Assembly (NCBI RefSeq): GCF_000485595.1
Contig: NW_014577063.1
Span: 7,169-43,033, forward strand
DNA from: Priapulus caudatus
Lineage: Eukaryota > Priapulida > Priapulimorpha > Priapulimorphida > Priapulidae
Length of the DNA: 35,865 bases
Direction of reading: 5' to 3'
Program-made: the position numbers and the translations under genes
Shown here: piece after piece, positions 1 to 11,303 of the stretch
How the letters are laid out: each line of letters starts with the position of its first letter
Numbering within the stretch: the first letter of the stretch is position 1
The notes under the pieces: generated by a model
The model's database searches: none
Seen by the model: the letters and a program-made list of their open reading frames with translations, nothing else
What the model was told of the DNA's origin: nothing

Positions 1-1195
1 GCCAATACACACGCACATGCACACGCACATGCACACGCACACGCGCACGCACACGCACACGCACACGCACGCATACGCTCATAGACACGCACATGCACAC
101 GCACACACACACACACACACGCATACGCTCATAAACACGCACACGCACACGCACACGCACACGCACACGCACACGCACACGCACACGCACACGCACACGC
201 ACACGCACGCATACGCTCATAGACACGCACACGCACACGCACACGCACACGCACACGCACGCATACGCTCATAGACACGCACATGCACACGCACACGCGC
301 ACGCACACGCACACGCACACGCACACGCACACGCACACCCACGCATACGCTCATAGACACGCACATGCACACGCACACGCACACGCACACGCACACGCAC
401 ACCCACGCATACGCTCATAGACACGCACATGCACACGCACACTCACACACACGCGCATATACACGCTCTGGCACACGCACACTCACACACACGCGCATAT
501 ACACGCTCTGGCACACGCACACGCTAGCACACACACACACGCTCATATATACAAGCACAGACACACGCACACCCACGCATACGCTCATATACACATGCAG
601 GCACACGCACACCCACACACACGCTCATATACACGCACATGCACACGCACACTCACACACACGCGCATATACACGCTCTGGCACACGCACACACACACAC
701 GCTCATATATACAAGCACAGGCACACGCACACCCACACATGCGCGCATATACACGCACATGCACACGCACTCCCACACTCAATATCATATACACGCACAG
801 GCACACGCAAACCCACACACACGCACAGGCACACGCACACACACACACACACGCTCATATATACAAGCACAGACACACGCACACCCACACAATACGCGCA
901 TATACACGCACATGCACACGCACACCCACGCATACACTCATATACACGCACATGCACACGCACACTCACACACACGCGCATATACACGCTCTGGCACACG
1001 CACACACACACACACACACGCTCATATATACAAGCACAGGCACACGCACACCCACACATACGCGCATATACACGCACATGCACACGCACTCCCACACTCA
1101 ATCTCATATACACGCACAGGCACACGCACACCCACGCATACGCTGATATACACGCACAGACACACGCAAACCCACACACACGCATACGCTCATCA
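1..1195. repeat. CA / CACGCA satellite tract
   Basis: The stretch is almost entirely CA dinucleotides punctuated by G (CACGCA) and by a recurring CATACGCTCATA spacer. In the right two thirds it forms a higher-order pattern of roughly 60-120 bases built on CGCATATACACGC and CTCATATATACAAGCACAG. It matches the satellite tracts at 7370-7865 and 16440-16925 in type and spacer words, so it is the right-hand part of an earlier copy of the X half of the tandem unit. It opens frames on both strands (His-Thr on one, Cys-Val on the other) that I do not regard as coding. Confidence 0.95.
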
Positions 1196-1420
1196 CCTTG
1201 ACTTCTTGACCTCCTATAATACAGCTAATAAATTATGCTAACTAGGTCAATACTACTCAAGGGCTTTGGGAACTGAAGCACTTAATCATTCCTGTATGTA
1301 AATCTAAAACGTAAGGGAAGCATCATTAAAGAAGTATTATATAATATCACAAAAAGCAACACATTAAGGAGAATTTGGCATTTATTTTCGAAGATTTCTT
1401 CACATTTACCTATTATTTAG
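1185..1420 (+). repeat. Truncated left edge of the Y half of the tandem unit
   Basis: This sequence, starting at the CTCATCACC that ends the satellite, matches 7850-8098 and 16915-17153 with only small changes. Shared words include CTCCTATAATACAGCTAAT, AAGCACTTAATCATTCCTG and GAGAATTTGGCATTTATTTT. Similarity stops abruptly at about 1420, after TTACCTATTATTTA. The other two copies continue with CAGATGTTGAACCC. This is therefore a breakpoint of a fourth, truncated copy. Confidence 0.9.
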
Positions 1421-1994
1421 GTGAGAGGTGAGATGTTAATGTGGCCCGGCATGTCTGTGCGCCCCCCGCCCATCACAAACATCGTTAAGATTTACCCCAG
1501 GCTTCACATAACCCGTGTGTGCATCGTGTCCGTCTGGTTTTATACAGCTTCCTTACGTCTGTGTATATATGATGCCTGCGTGAATGTGTCTATAGGCAAG
1601 TCGGATCGTGTCGTTGTCGAATCGTATTCGTAATTCCGTGTGCCGCCGGTGAAATGTAGTCGGCGCTTTACGGAATTGTCACGTGTCAGTTTCGAGCTTT
1701 ATTGAGTGTTTGGTAAATATTTATTATCGTGTTGGTATCCGTAATGAAGTTATGCTCATTTTGTATACGAGTGTTTTGCCTTTTGTTATTCTGACGAGTT
1801 TGCGTTAACTATTATTCATCAAGGATTGGTTGAAGGAACATGAGAGATGATAACTATTAGAGCAGGAGCCACACATACATACATAGATACATACATACAT
1901 ACTAAAGCGTAACACGGACGCAAAAGTTATGTTAAAAGACCAATTAAGCTCATTATTTGCGGTTTAACTTAATTTTGTTACTTATGATTTTTGA

Positions 1995-2150
1995 TCTCCG
2001 CATGATGGAGCCACTCTGCAGTTTCAAACAGAACTGCCAGATGCGCTAGTGCGCGTCAAGGAGCTCCTTGCTGCGCGTCGGCTACGCATTACTGCAGAGC
2101 AAGGCCTCACAGAGCACGATCACTCGGCTCAATTACAGGGCAGACATTAA
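1995..2150 (+). other. Short coding-like open stretch, no identity
   Basis: A frame without ATG runs from just after a TGA at 1992 to a TAA at 2148, giving 51 residues. It has a protein-like composition around ELPDALVRVKELLAARRLR. The stretch is GC-richer than its AT-rich flanks and could be an orphan exon or a fossil of a transposon or retrocopy. I do not recognise a family, and a frame of this length can occur by chance. Confidence 0.15.
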
Positions 2151-2897
2151 AAATCATTAAACTATCACACACCTATTGTAATTATTCCATTCTACTATCG
2201 GGTAGAGTGGGTGCGTTTATGGTTGGTTACGTTCCTGCAGGAATTGCAATCATTTGTGTTGTTTAGGAATGTTGAATGATACTTGGGTGCTGTAGCCTCG
2301 TTGCCAAGAACTACCGTTGCTCAAGACGTTTTGTGAATAATCAAACCAACGATCGTAGCGCTACCAAGATCTCACGCGATTTGTAACAAAACGTGCGGCA
2401 TTCATACTTTAATTGTTCCTATCTGTGTCAACATTTCTGTGGTCATCCTAATTATTTTTCTATACATATAAATGCATAAGTAATTAACATTACCCCTGTA
2501 TAAATTTAGCATGACCCTAATTACATGACGTCATTGTGGAAATAATTACCGTGCTAATATTCTCGTTATATCAGTTATCCGTGTTTGCCACTGCGCAACG
2601 CTAGCTAGCAGGGTTCACTATCACGGCGGTGAGTGGGGTATAAGTATATGAGTATATAAGTATATGAGTGGGGTATAAGTATAAGTATAAGTGGGGCGAA
2701 GTTGCGTGCGATGGCATAACAGTGTGTGTTTATACGCGTGTTGGATGTAATATGTAAGACTCGTTGCGCCACAGGGTCCTGGCCCCAAATCGCGTGCGTG
2801 TGTGTGTGTGTGACCTGGCAACGAACATTTCAATAAAGCTAATAATTTTTACTTAAATTCAATACAGAAAATGTCTGATATACAGAATACAAAGGGT

Positions 2898-2985
2898 GCG
2901 AATGCTAGAATCTGTAATGTCCACGCGAATGCTAGTCTGTAATGTCCACGCGAATGCTAGTCTGTAATGTCCACGCGAATGCTAG
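2898..2985. repeat. 25-bp minisatellite, about 3.5 copies
   Basis: The unit GCGAATGCTAGTCTGTAATG followed by TCCAC is repeated, with the first copy two bases longer. Confidence 0.9.
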
Positions 2986-3415
2986 TGTAAACAGGAATGC
3001 GAGTTCATGTAGAAATGATGAAGAAGATCCAAACTTGTGTGGTAAACTGTACAACCTTTAATACTCATACACTGTGTAGCCACATCATCAGACAATCGCA
3101 CAAACAGACAAAGAACGCGCACACGCGCATACGCGCGTGTGCTCAGCTCCGCGGCCAGAACCCGAATCTCCAATCCTCCTACTGTTACATCTCTCCCTAT
3201 ATATTCCCCCAAACTCCTACAAACATACTGCCCGCACATGTACCCGTTCTCACAGACTACGTCCTACCCCAATTTCACAGTGACCCTCTAATCTGTAACC
3301 TAACCACGTTTACCATTATCTCTAATACAACAATGTAGCAATGACCCTCTCTAGCTATAGCCATGTCACACGTGTAAAACAGATGTTACATCTTTTAGCA
3401 TACTAGAATCGCTGT

Positions 3416-3452
3416 GAATTCAATCGAATTCAATTGAATTCAATCGAATTCA
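3416..3452. repeat. 10-bp EcoRI-site tandem repeat
   Basis: Units of GAATTCAATC or GAATTCAATT repeat about 3.7 times. Each contains the palindrome GAATTC. Confidence 0.9.
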
Positions 3453-3540
3453 AGAGGAAGGTGAGAAATCATTGCATTTTACTCAAAAAAACCAACAATT
3501 AATCAATCATCAATTTTACAAATCAATCAAATCAATCAAT

Positions 3541-3626
3541 CGTCGGCGAGAGCGGCGTCGTCGGCGAGAGCGGCGTCGTCGGCGAGAGCGGCGTCGTCGG
3601 CGAGAGCGGCGTCGTCGGCGAGAGCC
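3541..3626. repeat. 18-bp GC-rich minisatellite
   Basis: The unit CGTCGGCGAGAGCGGCGT is repeated about 4.7 times. It is in frame with long Arg/Glu runs on one strand and Arg/Ser runs on the other, so the open frames here follow from an 18-base period without stops. Confidence 0.95.
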
Positions 3627-3661
3627 AGAAAGAGTAAACCATGGGCAGACAGCAATTGTAA

Positions 3662-4048
3662 CATCGCAAGAGCCAAACGGAAATTTATACACCCAGCCGC
3701 AGAGGAAAGGATTTACGGCAGGTCCCGCGTAGCGCGCCCGAGGAGCTAACAGCATTGAAACGGCACTACGGCTTTTTTCAATCTGTTGCTCCTCCGCAGT
3801 GGAATTGCGGGCGGCTTCTGCGGGCGAGCCGGTCGTGGTATGTCGACCCCGACACGGGCCTACCTACCTTTTACCTTAGCATGGTGGTCCCGAGCTCTCT
3901 TGTGATGTGTCCATTTGTTGCCGCGTTTACGCTTCATGGGCGAGCGACGACAGGGTTCGGCTGCTGCTGTGTCGACCCCGCCAGCGGCTGCTGCGTCGGG
4001 TGGCGCGGCTGCGGGTCCTGCCGGGGCGTTACTCGGCCTAAAATATAA
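3662..4048 (+). other. Unrecognised GC-rich open frame, 128 residues without ATG start
   Basis: The frame is open from after TAA 3659-3661 to TAA 4046-4048. It has protein-like passages such as APEELTALKRHYGFFQSVAP and YVDPDTGLPTFYL (about residues 20-75). The last 45 residues become cysteine- and glycine-rich and less convincing. The only in-frame start is a TTG at 3755. A GC-rich island in an AT-rich stretch could be a lone exon or a mobile-element fossil. I cannot place it in a family, and overlapping frames on both strands are also open. Confidence 0.2.
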
Positions 4049-4705
4049 ATACAAACACCATATACTATCATGGCAAATGGGTTTTATAAGAACATAATAA
4101 ATATTAGCATACTACTATATAATACTGCTATTTAACTACTAAATGGTCATTATACAATGCTAGACACTTACCCAGCGATCGCAGCCTTGAAGTGCTGCAT
4201 ATTAACTCTCGTTATTAACTAAGTTCTCCTCGTTAACAAAGTCGACAATTCGACGCAGAACGGTTTTGACGGTTGGCGTGCCTGCCATATATACACGTTA
4301 GTGGTAGACCCAGGAATGTGTGAGGAGGGGGGCGTGCATCCCAGTAGCAATGGAATTTGGTTAGACGGCAGTTCGTATGGCCTTTAGCAAGCCCTGAATT
4401 TAAAAGCAATATATAAAATTGAAGTATGAAATGCGCAGAAATGACTGCATCAATGTTTTCCTGCTATTAATTATAAAGCGGGGACGACCATCACTACCCC
4501 CGGTCAACCCCACCCCCGGTCAACTCTACCCCCGGTTCCTAAAGTCGACCGGCACGTGACGTCCACGTGATCTGGCAAGCACGCACGGGCTTCGCTCTTA
4601 AACGTTTAATCAGACTATTACAAATAAAACCAGCCAGCACGGCTGCATACTTTTGCTGTACATTGCGACCCGACACTGATAGACGTGTAGAAGCATGATT
4701 CACAA

Positions 4706-4738
4706 ATACACACATACACACATACACATACACACATA

Positions 4739-4781
<43 letters not shown>

Positions 4782-4871
4782 ACATACACACATACACACA
4801 CACACACACACACGCACGCGACGGCCTGCCCGGAGTGACACGCACGCACGCACGCACGGGCACGCACGCCA

Positions 4872-4911
<40 letters not shown>

Positions 4912-4918
4912 CACGACA

Positions 4919-4952
<34 letters not shown>

Positions 4953-5120
4953 ACACCACACACACACAACCACCACACACACACAACACACACACACACA
5001 GCACACACACACCATACGCACGCAACGTACGCATGCACGCACGCACGCACGCACGCAGGCACGCAGGTACGGCACGCACGCACGCTCACACGCACACACG
5101 CAACGCACCACGCGCACACA
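4706..5120. repeat. CATACA / CACA / ACGC compound microsatellite of X1
   Basis: Alternating blocks of CACATA, CA and ACGC repeats run for about 400 bases. The same compound tract appears at 13782-14195, and a short version at 11610-11700. The Cys-Val and His-Thr frames across it are low-complexity artefacts. Confidence 0.95.
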
Positions 5121-7369
5121 CATATATAGATATACATAGAAATACGAAAAAGTATTATACCGAAGAAAAAAACGCGCCTGCGAAACAAAATATCGCTCGT
5201 GATTTCTCCTGTTACAGTTAACAGGCAAATACGGTGGAATGCGGAAAACCTATACTTTACATGTTGTTATTATCAATCCTGTGATACTCAGTTAGATCTG
5301 ATCATAATATGAACCAATTATGAGAGGCAGAATGACTGGGGTTAGTACCAATACGGTATTGATCACTGTCACACGTGTCCATCATCGGTAACCTTTTGTC
5401 GTCATGGAGTTATTTCTCTCGTCAGTTGTATTGTATATGCGTAGTAAAAATGCCTGTATTGTATTGTATTATTTTCGTATCGTTTTAGTATTATATTGTT
5501 GTGTATTACTTAAGAATTTCAGTATTTTAACAGCTTTTTATAGCTATTGCAACGATGATTTTTATAAATGAAAAGACTGTATTACTGCTGTATTGCTACG
5601 ATTTTGGGGTTCTGTCGTGTATCGTCTGCACACTTATACAAACGACTTCAACGTCCGTGACATCATACAACTGTGTGCGCACGAAGCTTGACACGACCTT
5701 GACACGTCTAGAAGGTCATCATTGCTGACGAGGAGGCTTGCAGCTTCAGCCTAAACATGCGTGGAAGATTAGGATAGCTTCCTTTAGACGTGAGCACGTG
5801 CACAATTCGCGTGTCCCCTGTGGCAAGGTCACGTTGGCGAGTGAGTTGGTAACGGGAGATATATATATGAAAGTTGCCAGACAGTATACTGACGTGGATA
5901 TATTCTTAGATTGACTTCGTATTTTCTTGGATTAATTATAAATACTTTGTAATTGGCTAGTGTGTCTAGTAAAACGCAATTATTTAGCCAAGTGCTGCAT
6001 TATTCCGTGTTTCTGATTTTGTCATTGTCGTCGTTGGCCAGAATGACACCGTGTCTGGCAGTGGAGGTACAAGACCGGACGTGTCACCGCTGTGGGACGA
6101 TTCACGGCCTGATCAACCACCCACAAGCGGATAACGATATAATATATTTATTGTCACGATAAACGCAAGGGCGACTTAGGCAACAATAACTACATTCCGT
6201 AGATTAAAACAAAGAGGAATACAGATTTCCTTGTACATATAGACAAATGTCATCCGCGATTGCCTATTCATGACGTCACAAACATTCTATAACAACATGG
6301 CACCTATCAGTGGGGTCACAGGTCAACGGGGTTCATCGTATCATCAATACACCTGACATGGCTGATTGTGTAAACATTGAGTTGATACGTATGATCGATG
6401 CACCTGACCACTCCCATTCTGCGAAACCGCAAATCGATTTTCTTATCCGAACCGTAAAACCTCCGTGCGCTTTCATCTGCACTTATAGTTTGGTCGCTAA
6501 TTGTTAGCTGTGGCCGTCGGTCGCGGCCTCACGCTACAAAATAAACTTGTTATTTGAGCTGTTTGTTCCAGTGCGCGATCAATAGCAACGAGAACACAAA
6601 CTTACATACTTTTAAAATGAATGCATCCTCACGCAATCTGACGCCAGGCTACGATTTGGAACACTAATTAGAGCATGGAAACCATATATAGGTTAAACTC
6701 GCCGACAACCATAAATGCAGTGACAGCTACGTGACAAATGCACGTAGACAGCTAGGCCGTGTAGAAACCTAGCCATCTAGATAGACTGCAGACGCCGATA
6801 CAACGGTGGCTCGACATGGCGCGGTGAAAGAGTTGAACCCCTCCCTACTCCAATTAACTACAAGCTCGTTACGCGACCGTTTTTTTTTCTTTTTATAAAA
6901 AGAGATATAAATATATATCTGTCTGTTGGAAGTGGGTCTGCCCAGCCTGATACGCCTAGAAAAATCAGACCTACAAAATTCGCTTTGCGTCGCAGCATCT
7001 CCTACGATTGCCCACCTTAGCTCTGAGTTAACCAAGCATCTCTCTTCTTTCTCACGCTCGCAAGCGCCACGCACGCAGCGCGCACGGCAGCGCAGCGCAC
7101 GCACAGTCACTACACAACATTCATCAAACCCACAATTAAGTATTGCACCCGAACGCGTACTATATGCTACGCTAGTATATCCTTTCCTCCTGGAAACAAA
7201 ATGATAAGACGATTTAAATTTGATGACACGACATCTAAATTGACATCATAATCTAAATTGAATGGTTTTTTTACGTTTATTAAACGTGCATGTAATGAAT
7301 GAGTAGGTAAAGCAGTAATGTATTATTACTCGCATCTCGCTTGTGGCATTCACACACGTCTAGCGGCGT

Positions 7370-7865
7370 ACACACGCGCGCGCACACACACACACACACT
7401 ACACACGCACGGGCACCGCACCGCACGCACACAACACACACTAACACACGCACCACGCACAGCCGACGCACGCACACACACACACTACACAACTACGACG
7501 CGCACTACTCACGCATACGCTCATATACATGCAGCAGGCAAGCACGCACACCCACACACACACGCGCATATACACGTACAGACAGCAACGCACACGCCCA
7601 CAGCACACGCGCATAATACATGCACAGGCACACGCACACCACACCACACACGCTCATATACAGGCACATGCACACAACACACACCCACACACCACGCTCA
7701 TATACACACCCACACACACCGACTCTAATACACGTACAGGCGGCACGCACACACCCACACACACACACACTCTTATACACGCACGCAGGCACACGCACAC
7801 CCACGCATACGCTCATAATACACGCACAGGCACACGCAAACCCCACACACACGCATCACGCTCAT
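7370..7865. repeat. CA/CACGCA satellite closing X1
   Basis: CA-rich satellite with the spacer words CTCATATACA and CGCATATACACGTACAG, equivalent to 1-1195 and 16440-16925. It is much shorter than the left-edge tract, so the array length varies between copies. Confidence 0.93.
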
Positions 7866-8222
7866 CACCATTGACCTCTTGACCTCCTATAATACAGCTA
7901 ATTAATTATGCTAATTAGGTCAATACTACTTAAGGGCTTTGGGATTGAAGCACTTAATCATTCCTGTATGTAAATCTAAAAACGTAAAGGAGAAAAGGCA
8001 TCATTAAAGAGTATTATATAATATCACAAAAAGCAACACATTAAGGAGAATTTGGCATTTATTTTCGAAGATTTCTTCACATTTACCTATTATTTCAGAT
8101 GTTGAACCCCTTATAACTCATTAAATATTTGATATTCAATTAAAAAATCAATGTTATATGAAAGTACAAGACAAAATAAAACATAAATAAAATTTGACCT
8201 CATTTGACCTTTGATTCTCAAA

Positions 8223-8241
8223 TTTGACCTTTAAGGTCAAA
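8223..8241. promoter_or_regulatory. Everted TGACCT-TTA-AGGTCA palindrome in Y1
   Basis: TTTGACCTTTAAGGTCAAA is a 19-base inverted repeat of two nuclear-receptor half-sites (AGGTCA) with a 3-base spacer. It sits among further TTTGACCT words at 8196-8232 and about 900 bases upstream of the TATA box of the peptide gene. The Y2 equivalent (near 17280) is imperfect (TTGACCTTCAAGGTTAAA). The sequence match is clear; the regulatory role is inference. Confidence 0.35.
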
Positions 8242-9122
8242 TGTCAGTTTGGAAACCGAGTGATTCTGAAAGCGTGGATTATAGTGATACTTTCTAGCCC
8301 GGTTGCCAGCTTTGAACAAAAAATGCCATCAAAAGTCTTTTGAAATATATTTCCTGGGGTTGGACTGCCGACAAATCGCTGCATGACTTCGGCACCCGAC
8401 ATTGTTATTGTAGTACGGTGTTTTAAGCTAACAGAAAGAGAGAGGGGGAATTCAGCACACCACCAATCGTTCAGGGACGGCCGGCGATGGGCCCAGAAGA
8501 CATTAGCTGCATACTTAAGGGGACATAAATTAACGTTTACAAAAGGCATTCTTTAATGGTACGAACACATTAACTTCCCCAAGAATGCGGGGTAGTTTAT
8601 CAAACAGAGGTAGTTTATCCCAAGGGGGTACCATCGGACGGTAGTCGCGAGCGGTCATTGAACCCACGACCCTTGACACTAACGAGGAAACAAGTCGGAC
8701 GACGATAGAGAAAGATAAACGACAGGGGTTTTGGTAGAAACGGGAGAGACGTCGACTACAGCTCGGTATGTGTACATTGTTGCTATCCGTGTTTATAATA
8801 AAACTATAGTTGTCACCGTTTACACAACCGTTACGTTCTACTGTCTACGAACCGATATCCCACTCTACATTATCACAGCCATTGGTCCATGCGTATATAC
8901 GCACGCCTGTACGCGGACATCGGTTTCGTGTCGCTTTTGTTTGCTTTAGAAATGCGAAATTAGTAGGTAGGACTAGTAGGATATGCGACTTAATTAATTG
9001 TCACGCACCCCTGACTCTACACCGTGGCGTACGAAGTCGGTCCGCCCTGACCATTTGGCGACCTTTGTCAGCACAGCTCCACTTAGTCTATTTTCAATCT
9101 GGACCATTATCTACATTCACGC

Positions 9123-9130
9123 TATATAAA
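9123..9130 (+). promoter_or_regulatory. TATA box of the secreted-peptide gene, copy 1
   Basis: TATATAAA lies in a GC-rich setting (CACGCTATATAAAGCGCG). It is about 230 bases upstream of the start codon at 9358, leaving room for a transcription start near 9155-9160 and a 5' leader of about 200 bases. The equivalent site in the second unit reads TATATCAAA. Confidence 0.6.
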
Positions 9131-9357
9131 GCGCGAAGAATTCTCAGAGAGGCGCGTACACTTGAGAGCATCATACTTGAGCGCAGTATATGTTATGTAG
9201 AAGAGCCCGCGTGTGTAGGTGAACAACCATTCTAAATCTGCAGACGCGTGTGTCGAGTGTGTCAAGTGTGTTGAGCTAGGACATATATACATGATAATTG
9301 ATAAGGTCATCACGGGAATAGATGCACGACAGTAACATATCACGTGGCAATACGACC

Positions 9358-9483
9358 ATGAAAATGACGTGCCTGACTACATTATCTGCCTTCCTGGTTA
9401 TCTTCTGTTCGGTAAGTGATTTGAAACGTTTCTAAATAGCGTGCGTGCGCGCCTGCGAACGTATGTGCGCGTATGTACGTGAT

Positions 9484-9531
<48 letters not shown>

Positions 9532-9985
9532 GGCATGGATATTTATCAGAAGGTAACCATGGCCGTAGTTCTGATGACAACGTTATAATTGTGTGTGTAG
9601 AGGACCACTAGTTTCTCGTCGTTATAGCAACCAACCGAACCATGCATGTATGTAGTAGAGCTACGATAACTTTAAAACGATCCTCAACGATCTGTAACGA
9701 TTCTCATTGTTATTGCAGTCATGCTGCGTCATCCATTGTTCAGCTGCGGGAAGATTCCCTTACGTCACTATCCCACGCGTGTCCAGTGGAGCTAGACAGT
9801 CGCACAGAATTCAGCCGTACGGAGAAAATTCGGTGACACAAGGGAGAGAGACGTACGACGGCTCCCATAACAACGGATACCGCGGCCCCCCTTACAAGCA
9901 ACCGCGGCGGTCATTCGGTAGGCTACGCTTGTTTCTGCGCCTGAAGGTCAACGAGGTCACGAGACTCGTTACGGCGATGACGTAA
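9358..9985 (+). CDS. Novel small secreted Arg-rich peptide precursor, two exons, copy 1
   Basis: The CDS is join(9358..9411, 9719..9985), 106 residues. Exon 1 encodes MKMTCLTTLSAFLVIFCS, a typical signal-peptide core, and ends in a GTAAGT donor in phase 0. Intron 1 is 307 bases with a GT microsatellite and ends in TCATTGTTATTGCAG. Exon 2 continues SCCVIHCSAAG, so signal cleavage probably falls near residues 25-28, and it ends at TAA 9983-9985. The mature part has no cysteine. It is rich in Arg, Tyr, Gly and Pro, contains a dibasic site (RR) and ends with an alternating basic/hydrophobic stretch RRSFGRLRLFLRLKV. A secreted neuropeptide-like or cationic antimicrobial precursor would fit that pattern, but I recognise no family. 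An upstream TATA box and a downstream AATAAA support a complete gene. A second in-frame ATG lies at 9364. The function is unassigned. Confidence 0.6.
9487..9529. repeat. GT microsatellite in intron 1 of the peptide gene
   Basis: About 21 uninterrupted GT units lie between the donor at 9412 and the acceptor at 9718. The equivalent tract in the second unit (about 18643-18865) is roughly five times longer and interrupted. Confidence 0.95.
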
Positions 9986-10442
9986 TTTTTCTCGTTGATC
10001 CTACGAGCATCCATCGTATGCTAATATTGTATTTGATGTTATCCTGCAAAGTACTTTCCACGTTAATGTTCCCACCTTAAATGGATACTACACCTTAGAA
10101 TTTTAGGGTATATATATTATGGTAATTATAAACGAATAATGGTATATACCTACAAATTTTTATAATCCATTACATTTACATATTTGTCATAAAACAACTG
10201 AGTTTCGAAATCTTTATTTTTGGCCGCTGACATGACATATGGCATCCTGCTATTGTGCTGCCACTCTTAAGAAGTGCTTTTACCGATTTATTTTGCACGT
10301 TACAGACCGAAGGCTAATCACAAAAGTGTAGGACTAACTATATTTATACCTAGCTGTTATTTAACCGAATGTCTATATTGTAACTGAATCTAAAAATCTA
10401 AAGGTTGTTTATATGATATTGCATTCCTTCTCCTCTTAAATG

Positions 10443-10448
10443 AATAAA
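10443..10448 (+). terminator. Possible poly(A) signal of the peptide gene
   Basis: AATAAA lies within TGAATAAATAAGAAA, about 460 bases after the stop codon. The copy in the second unit (19908-19917) also has overlapping AATAAA hexamers. I see no closer candidate after 9985. Confidence 0.35.
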
Positions 10449-11303
10449 TAAGAAACAGCCTTAGTCTGTATAGCCTGCAGCCAAAAAGTTGCGATGCGCA
10501 ACAATGAAAGTAGATGGATTAGTAGTGGCGCCACCGTCGCTGTAAGCAACGATACAGACGTTGGTTTTAAAACGTTAAAAAATCATTTTTTAATGCATAT
10601 ATTGAACAATGAAATTTTTTATATGGCGTATTTAAGCCTACTTTAACTAAAAATAAGCAAGGAACCTAGGGTTATATGTATCCCTTTAAATAGTTTTGTT
10701 TGTCTTTGATCGAGTTTCACTGACATTATATTGTCACATTGATGCCCACAGAGAGCGAGGTGTAGGTTTACTGTGCATATATAGCATCTGTGCGTGCCTA
10801 CTGCGCTGAATTTCTACATCTCAATGCACATTGACTGGTAAACGAAGACCATTTTGCTTGGTTTTTACTTCATTGTTCATTGCCTATTCAGTTTGGTTGT
10901 TTTTTAAGGGGTTTATTTATATTGCTATCCATCGTGATTCCAATGCTTAGAATAATTACAAGCTCCTATAGAAACTAATTAAGGCACTCACTGCAGTATT
11001 GTCGCAATCCTTACAATGGGCGGACCTAGCAGCTATCTATACCTCTATAGATGTTACAAATCACGGAGTGTGGGAACGGATATATACCCAGGGCCGTAGC
11101 GAACTCATTTTGCCTGGGGGCGCAGCATGGTTTGTGTTCCGGACAGTGGGAAGTTAGCCATTAGCCACATGTAAGAGTATTTACAATGTTCTGGAGGGCA
11201 AGCGAGTCTCTTGCCTCGCCGCCAGCTGCGGGCTTACTCATACCGCCGTCTGTTTCCCGGCGTGTCATCTTATATTTGTACTTCTGATTTGTTAGGGTTT
11301 CAG

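Larger units (their letters stand above)
1421..4568. other. Mostly unique intergenic sequence
   Basis: I see no recognisable gene in this 3.1 kb. It holds an ACAT microsatellite (about 1873-1903), a block of near-repeated GTATATGAGT/GGGGTATAAGTATA words (2636-2695), the small minisatellites and two open stretches listed separately, and a short tandem of ACCCCCGGTCAAC words at about 4494-4538, just before the tandem unit starts. The composition is AT-rich except for 3640-4030, which is GC-rich. Confidence 0.6.

Noticed and set aside
17-1241. Long His-Thr and Cys-Val open frames on both strands
   Set aside because: They follow from CA/CACGCA repeats, which contain no stop codons in several frames, and are open on both strands at once. 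No start context, signal or domain supports them.
3700-4054. Minus-strand Ala-rich/basic frame at 3860-4054 and other overlapping frames
   Set aside because: Overlaps open frames on the other strand in a GC-rich patch where long frames arise by chance.
4539-5228. 229-residue minus-strand frame rich in Cys, Val and Arg
   Set aside because: It is a translation of the ACGC/CA compound microsatellite. The equivalent frames in X2 and X3 differ in length and phase.
5953-6162. Frame with a hydrophobic LFSQVLHYSVFLILSLSSLAR stretch
   Set aside because: It looks like a signal peptide, but the downstream frame differs in X1, X2 and X3 and ends quickly in each. There are no splice sites to extend it.
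6310-6507. Frame SQVNGVHRIINTPDMADCVN, open in X1 and X2
   Set aside because: Upstream stop contexts and downstream frames differ between copies and X3 is broken early. Conservation is explained by recent duplication of the whole unit.
8640-8700. Possible tRNA remnant (CATTGAACCCACGACCC)
   Set aside because: Resembles a T-arm on the minus strand, but no acceptor stem or anticodon arm can be folded around it.
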